A stretch of DNA of 8,788 nt from Pseudomonadota bacterium. GTDB lineage: Bacteria; Desulfobacterota; BSN033; WVXP01; G020346125. Below are positions 4,946-8,788 of the stretch, one piece after another. The notes under the pieces were generated by a model that did not search any database, was not told the DNA's origin, and was given only the letters and a program-made list of their open reading frames with translations. The DNA lies in the NCBI GenBank assembly GCA_030672465.1, contig DAOVGJ010000028.1:1-8788 (forward strand), written 5' to 3'. Every line of letters begins with the position of its first letter. The first letter of the stretch is position 1. The position numbers and the translations under genes were made by a program.

Positions 4946-6475
4946 ATGAAACTGAGGGACTTGGTGAGAGGACTGGAACACCGGCAAATCCATGGGCGGA
5001 TGTCCATTGAGATTGAGGGAATAGCCTACAATTCGAGACAGGTTGAAAGGGGCTCCATCTTCGTTGCCATAAAAGGACAGGAGACAGATGGACACGATTA
5101 TATAGAAGAAGCCATTGAAAAGGGAGCACGCGCGGTGGTCCTGGAGGACGAAAATCGAAGGATCGGAGGAGTCCCAACGGTGGTAGTACCCAACAGCCGA
5201 AAGGCCCTGGGCACAATCTCGACGGCTTTCTTCGGAAACCCCTCGGCCAAGATGACGCTTATTGGCATCACCGGCACGAATGGAAAAACCACCACTGCAT
5301 ATCTCGCCGAATCCATCCTGAAGGGGGCGGGCTTCAGAACCGGCGTCATCGGAACCATCGACTACCATTTCGAAGGAACCTTCCACAGGGGGACAACGAC
5401 AACCCCCGAATCCTACGACCTCCAAAAGATGTTAAAGGATATGCTGGAGCAAGGGGTTTCCCATGTCATCGTGGAGGTCTCCTCCCATGCCTTACATCAG
5501 CACAGGACAGAGGGATGCCATTTCGATATCGGTGCTTTCACCAATTTGACCCCGGATCATCTCGATTACCATAAGACAATGGATCACTATTTCGAGAGCA
5601 AGGCCAGCCTGTTTACCCACTTCTTACGGCAAAGCATGAAGCCCCATTCCGTGGCCCTCATCAATCTCGACGACCCCAAGGGACGAGTTCTCTGGGAGAG
5701 GCTTTCCCTGCCTAAGATGAGCTACGGGTTAAAGGGAGAAAGGACCATCTCTGCCAAGGATATCCACGCCTCCATCACCGGTCTCTCGGCAAGGATTATC
5801 ACGCCCAACGGGGGGGTCTCCTTTCGCTCTCCCCTCCTGGGGGAGTTTAACCTCTATAATATCCTCGCCTCCGCGGGAATCGGGCTTGCCTTAAAGGTGG
5901 ATCTGGAGGTGGTGCGAGGTGGCATCGAGGCCCTCGGTGGCGTACCGGGAAGGGTTGAGAGAATCCGGAATGAGAGGGGTTTGCATATCTTCGTCGACTA
6001 TGCCCACACGCCCGATGCATTGGAGCGGATTTTGAGGACCTTGAGGGACGCCAAGGCAGGGGGAAGGATCATCACCGTTTTCGGCTGCGGCGGGGACCGG
6101 GATAGGGGTAAGCGCCCTCTCATGGGCGCAATAGCCGGCCGGTATAGCGATCTCGCGTTGATCACCTCGGACAACCCACGGACCGAGGACCCAGCGGCCA
6201 TTATCAGGGAGATTGAGGAGGGGATGAGGACCGAGTCCATTCGCGCGATGGACCGGAAGGAGTTGGCCCGGGGGTTCAGGGAGAAGGGGTATGTAAAAGT
6301 CTTGGAGAGAAGGGAAGGCATCCGATCGGCGATTAAACTCGCCAAAGCCGGCGATGTGGTCTTGGTCGCGGGAAAAGGACATGAGGATTATCAGATCATC
6401 GGGAGGAAAAGGTTCCCCTTCGACGATCGATATGAGATCAGGGAAACCTTGAAAAACGCTCATGACGAAACGTAG
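4946..6475 (+). CDS. murE: UDP-N-acetylmuramoyl-L-alanyl-D-glutamate--2,6-diaminopimelate ligase MurE
   Basis: The 509-residue cytoplasmic enzyme adds the third stem amino acid to UDP-MurNAc-L-Ala-D-Glu using ATP. The N-terminal domain has YNSRQVERGSIFVAIKG (28-44). The ATP-binding loop GITGTNGKTTT is at 107-117, the substrate motif TTTTP at 150-154, EVSSHAL at 177-183, and the presumed carbamylated lysine K219 in FESKASLF. The C-terminal domain carries FVDYAHTPDALE (349-360), GCGGDRDRGKRP (380-391) and the selectivity motif DNPR (409-412). GKGHEDYQ follows at 476-483. DNPR is the signature of meso-diaminopimelate-adding enzymes; lysine-adding ones have a different motif. This implies A1-gamma-type peptidoglycan. 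The gene begins 19 bases after ftsI with only a weak GGGA at 4933-4936, and its last 14 bases overlap murF. It is complete, and its length is normal for the family. Confidence 0.97.
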   Translation: MKLRDLVRGLEHRQIHGRMSIEIEGIAYNSRQVERGSIFVAIKGQETDGHDYIEEAIEKGARAVVLEDENRRIGGVPTVVVPNSRKALGTISTAFFGNPSAKMTLIGITGTNGKTTTAYLAESILKGAGFRTGVIGTIDYHFEGTFHRGTTTTPESYDLQKMLKDMLEQGVSHVIVEVSSHALHQHRTEGCHFDIGAFTNLTPDHLDYHKTMDHYFESKASLFTHFLRQSMKPHSVALINLDDPKGRVLWERLSLPKMSYGLKGERTISAKDIHASITGLSARIITPNGGVSFRSPLLGEFNLYNILASAGIGLALKVDLEVVRGGIEALGGVPGRVERIRNERGLHIFVDYAHTPDALERILRTLRDAKAGGRIITVFGCGGDRDRGKRPLMGAIAGRYSDLALITSDNPRTEDPAAIIREIEEGMRTESIRAMDRKELARGFREKGYVKVLERREGIRSAIKLAKAGDVVLVAGKGHEDYQIIGRKRFPFDDRYEIRETLKNAHDET

Positions 6476-7871
6476 TTTTTCCCTCCAAGATATCTTGGAT
6501 TCGACGGGAGGCAGGTTACTAAGGGGGGATCCCGGCAAGGTATTTGGGGGAATCTCCATCGACTCTCGCACCATCAAAAGGGGGGACATCTTCATAGCCC
6601 TGAGGGGGGCAAGATTCGACGGACACCAATTCGTCAAGGAGGCCATGGAGAAGGGGGGAGAAGGGGCCATCATCGAAAACGAACCCCTGGGTATGAAGGA
6701 CGCCCTTGACCCGAGCGGAAAAGCCGTCATCGCAGTCGGAGATACCTCAAGGGCCCTGGGGGATATCGCCCATTCCTGGAGGAAAAAGCATCCAATTCCC
6801 CTTATTGCGGTTGCCGGAAGTAACGGAAAAACGACCACCAAGGAAATCGTTGCGTCTCTCCTCGAGGGATCCTTCAGAGCTTTAAAGACCTGGGGAAATC
6901 GAAATAATCTGGTGGGACTCCCCCTTACCCTGTTGGATCTCCGCCCCGAACACACTATAGCCGTGGTGGAGATGGGGATGAATATAAAGGGGGAAATAGA
7001 GAGGATGACCGAGATTGCCAACCCGGATGTCGGCCTCATCACCAATATCAGCGAAGTACACTTGGAGGGTCTTGGTACCTTTGAGGAATTGGTGAAGGCG
7101 AAAGGTGAACTATGGGACACCATGCGACCCGATGGGGTGATCGTGGTCAACCAAGACGACCTAAACGTGATGAAATGTGCCGAAGGCTATCCCGGCAAGA
7201 GGGTCACTTTCGGCCTGGAGGTCCCCAGTGACGTGATGGCGCAGACGGTCCGCATCGAAGGGGGGAAGGGTGTCCGGTTTAACTTGACAACGGGGGCGGA
7301 TGAGGTTGAAGTGGCCTTTCCCATGATGGGAATTTCCTCCGTATACAATGCCTTGGCTGGGACGGCCGTGGCCTCCATTTTTGGGGTGCAGTTGAGGGAA
7401 ACCAAGGAACGACTGGAGGAGTTTAAACCCTTTTCCATGCGCATGGAGATCATACGGTTGTCCAACGGGGCTAGCATCATCAACGATGCATATAACGCGA
7501 ATCCCAGATCCATGGAACTCGCCCTGAAGGCCCTCTCGGAGGTGAAGGAGGCAGAAAGGGCGATCGCCGTTTTGGGGGATATGTTGGAATTGGGCCAATG
7601 CAGCGATGAAGCTCATGCGCGGATCGGGGAGAATGTGGCCTCCTTTGGCGTGGACTTCTTATTTACCCTGGGGGAAAAGGCGGAAATCATCGCCAAAAAG
7701 GCCCGGCAAACGGGACTGAACAAGGATCGAGTTACGGTCTCAAGGGACCACCGCGACCTCCTCCTTCGCCTCAAAAAGACCTTAAAGCGGGGCGACTGGA
7801 TCCTGGTGAAAGGGTCGAGGTCTATGTCCATGGAGAAAATCGTTTTTGGGCTCATGGGGGAAGAAGGGTAG
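6462..7871 (+). CDS. murF: UDP-N-acetylmuramoyl-tripeptide--D-alanyl-D-alanine ligase MurF
   Basis: The 469-residue cytoplasmic ligase adds D-Ala-D-Ala to the UDP-MurNAc-tripeptide made by MurE, completing the pentapeptide precursor. The N-terminal uridine-binding part contains ISIDSRTIKRGDIFIALRG (31-49) and DGHQFV (53-58). The ATP loop AVAGSNGKTTTKE lies at 116-128. NRNNLVGLPLTLL (146-158), VEMGMN (169-174), the GLITNISEVHLEGLG block (191-205) and the AKGEL lysine K214 follow. The C-terminal domain shows NDAYNANPRSM (341-351), AVLGDMLELG (369-378) and VKGSRSMSME (449-458). The start is inside the murE 3' end (14-base overlap, different frame). No ribosome binding site at a suitable distance is visible, so translation is probably coupled to murE termination. 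Its TAG shares a base with the mraY GTG. It is complete and regular in length. Confidence 0.97.
   Translation: MTKRSFSLQDILDSTGGRLLRGDPGKVFGGISIDSRTIKRGDIFIALRGARFDGHQFVKEAMEKGGEGAIIENEPLGMKDALDPSGKAVIAVGDTSRALGDIAHSWRKKHPIPLIAVAGSNGKTTTKEIVASLLEGSFRALKTWGNRNNLVGLPLTLLDLRPEHTIAVVEMGMNIKGEIERMTEIANPDVGLITNISEVHLEGLGTFEELVKAKGELWDTMRPDGVIVVNQDDLNVMKCAEGYPGKRVTFGLEVPSDVMAQTVRIEGGKGVRFNLTTGADEVEVAFPMMGISSVYNALAGTAVASIFGVQLRETKERLEEFKPFSMRMEIIRLSNGASIINDAYNANPRSMELALKALSEVKEAERAIAVLGDMLELGQCSDEAHARIGENVASFGVDFLFTLGEKAEIIAKKARQTGLNKDRVTVSRDHRDLLLRLKKTLKRGDWILVKGSRSMSMEKIVFGLMGEEG
7856..7868 (+). promoter_or_regulatory. Ribosome binding site of mraY
   Basis: GGGGGAAGAAGGG within the last codons of murF precedes the GTG at 7871. 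AAGG at 7864-7867 is very close to the start, and GGGGGAAG at 7856-7863 is the better-spaced part (7 bases). The purine tract supports the GTG start, which would otherwise be easy to miss. Confidence 0.5.
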
Positions 7872-8788
7872 TGCTATACCATCTCATTTATCCTCTCCAT
7901 ACGGTCTATTCATTCCTCAACGTCTTCCGGTACATCACCTTCAGGACCATCACTGCCACCTTAACCGCCCTGGTGATCAGCTTCATCATTGGTCCATGGG
8001 TGATAAAAAAGCTGATGGATTTTCAAATGGGCCAATCCATTCGTGAAGATGTGCCCAGGTCACATCTGGCCAAGGAGGGAACTCCCACCATGGGAGGCAT
8101 GTTGATCCTTTTTGCATTAATCGCACCGACCGTGCTGTGGGCCGACCTCACCAACAGATATGTGTGGCTCGTCTTGCTTACCACCTTTGGCTTTAGCCTC
8201 ATCGGCTTTTTCGACGACTTGAAAAAAGTGAGAGATAGGGATGGCATGGGGATAAAAGCCAGATACAAGTTTCCCCTACAGATCGGCATCGCCTTGGCGA
8301 CAACGTGGATCCTCTACATCACCTTCGACTTCAGCGCCCTGCTATGGGTCCCCTTTTTCAAGAGGGTAACCCCTGATCTGGGCTGGTTATACATCCCCTT
8401 TGGGGTAGCGGTCATCGTGGGGACCTCCAACGCGGTCAACCTCACCGACGGGTTGGATGGGTTGGCCATCGGCCCAGTTATGGTCTCCGGGGCGACCTTT
8501 CTCCTGTTTTGCTATCTGGCGGGAAACTATAAATTCGCCCACTACCTTCAAATCGCCTTCATCAGGGGTAGTGGGGAGTTAACCATCTTCTGCGGAGGGC
8601 TAGTGGGCGCGAGCCTGGGGTTCCTCTGGTTTAATACCTATCCAGCGCAGGTCTTCATGGGGGATACGGGGTCCCTTGCCCTCGGAGCGGCCTTGGGAAC
8701 ATTGGCCCTGGTAACCAAACACGAGATCCCCTTGGCTATCGTGGGCGGGATATTCGTATTGGAGACCATCTCCGTCATCATGCAGGTG
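7871..8788 (+). CDS. mraY: Phospho-N-acetylmuramoyl-pentapeptide-transferase MraY (3' end outside the window)
   Basis: A GTG at 7871 opens 306 codons that run to the window edge without a stop. MraY is a multi-pass inner-membrane enzyme that transfers phospho-MurNAc-pentapeptide to undecaprenyl phosphate, making lipid I. The N-terminus (VLYHLIYPLH...FRYITFRT) is the standard MraY start, so GTG is preferred; no ATG lies nearby. Visible signatures are SHLAKEGTPTMGG (64-76), the aspartate pair in GFFDDLKKV (D115, D116), the SNAVNLTDGLDGLA block (186-199, D193) and FMGDTGS (263-269, D265). Multiple hydrophobic segments match the roughly ten-helix fold. About 50 residues, including the His-rich cytoplasmic loop, lie beyond the window (family length about 360). 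The start overlaps the murF TAG by one base (TAGTG), with GGGGGAAGAAGGG just upstream as the likely ribosome binding site. Confidence 0.96.
   Translation, partial: MLYHLIYPLHTVYSFLNVFRYITFRTITATLTALVISFIIGPWVIKKLMDFQMGQSIREDVPRSHLAKEGTPTMGGMLILFALIAPTVLWADLTNRYVWLVLLTTFGFSLIGFFDDLKKVRDRDGMGIKARYKFPLQIGIALATTWILYITFDFSALLWVPFFKRVTPDLGWLYIPFGVAVIVGTSNAVNLTDGLDGLAIGPVMVSGATFLLFCYLAGNYKFAHYLQIAFIRGSGELTIFCGGLVGASLGFLWFNTYPAQVFMGDTGSLALGAALGTLALVTKHEIPLAIVGGIFVLETISVIMQV

Noticed and set aside
5891..7150. Long minus-strand open frame of 419 codons across murE and murF
   Set aside because: It is antisense to two clear essential genes, its translation is Pro/Ser-rich with no domain, and it crosses a gene boundary; it is a shadow of their codon use.

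Overview
The window carries the front part of a division and cell wall (dcw) gene cluster, read left to right, with a divergent DNA ligase gene at its left edge. The layout is ligA (5' part, minus strand, 1-373), an 871-base intergenic region (374-1244), then mraZ, rsmH, ftsL, ftsI, murE, murF and mraY on the plus strand. mraY runs off the right end. All seven plus-strand genes are tightly packed or overlapping, so they read as one operon, and there is no terminator before the window ends.

The organism is most likely a diderm bacterium of the former Deltaproteobacteria (Desulfobacterota or a neighbour). This is inferred from the gene order, the single C-terminal PASTA domain on FtsI, the style of FtsL and MraY, and the meso-diaminopimelate-type DNPR motif in MurE. 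No 16S or other strict taxonomic marker is present, so the placement is moderate at best.

The operon starts from a strong-looking sigma70-type promoter (TTGACA, 17 bases, TATTAA at 1166-1194). Three GTGG repeats spaced exactly 10 bases apart follow, between the expected start of transcription and the mraZ ribosome binding site. This is the layout expected for autoregulation by MraZ. RsmH then methylates 16S rRNA. FtsL and FtsI belong to the septal machinery. MurE and MurF complete the UDP-MurNAc-pentapeptide, and MraY loads it onto undecaprenyl phosphate.

The intergenic region is the least explained part. Bases 400-650 hold several nested inverted repeats and four degenerate copies of a 12-base motif. 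Bases 634-862 hold only short broken frames on the minus strand. Bases 880-946 carry G/C-run hairpins. Bases 961-1165 are very AT-rich, with a 15-base direct repeat and a hairpin. It looks like a dispersed or decayed non-coding element next to an AT-rich upstream promoter region. I see no CRISPR, tRNA, rRNA, transposase or defence gene, and nothing I would call a new system among the coding genes.
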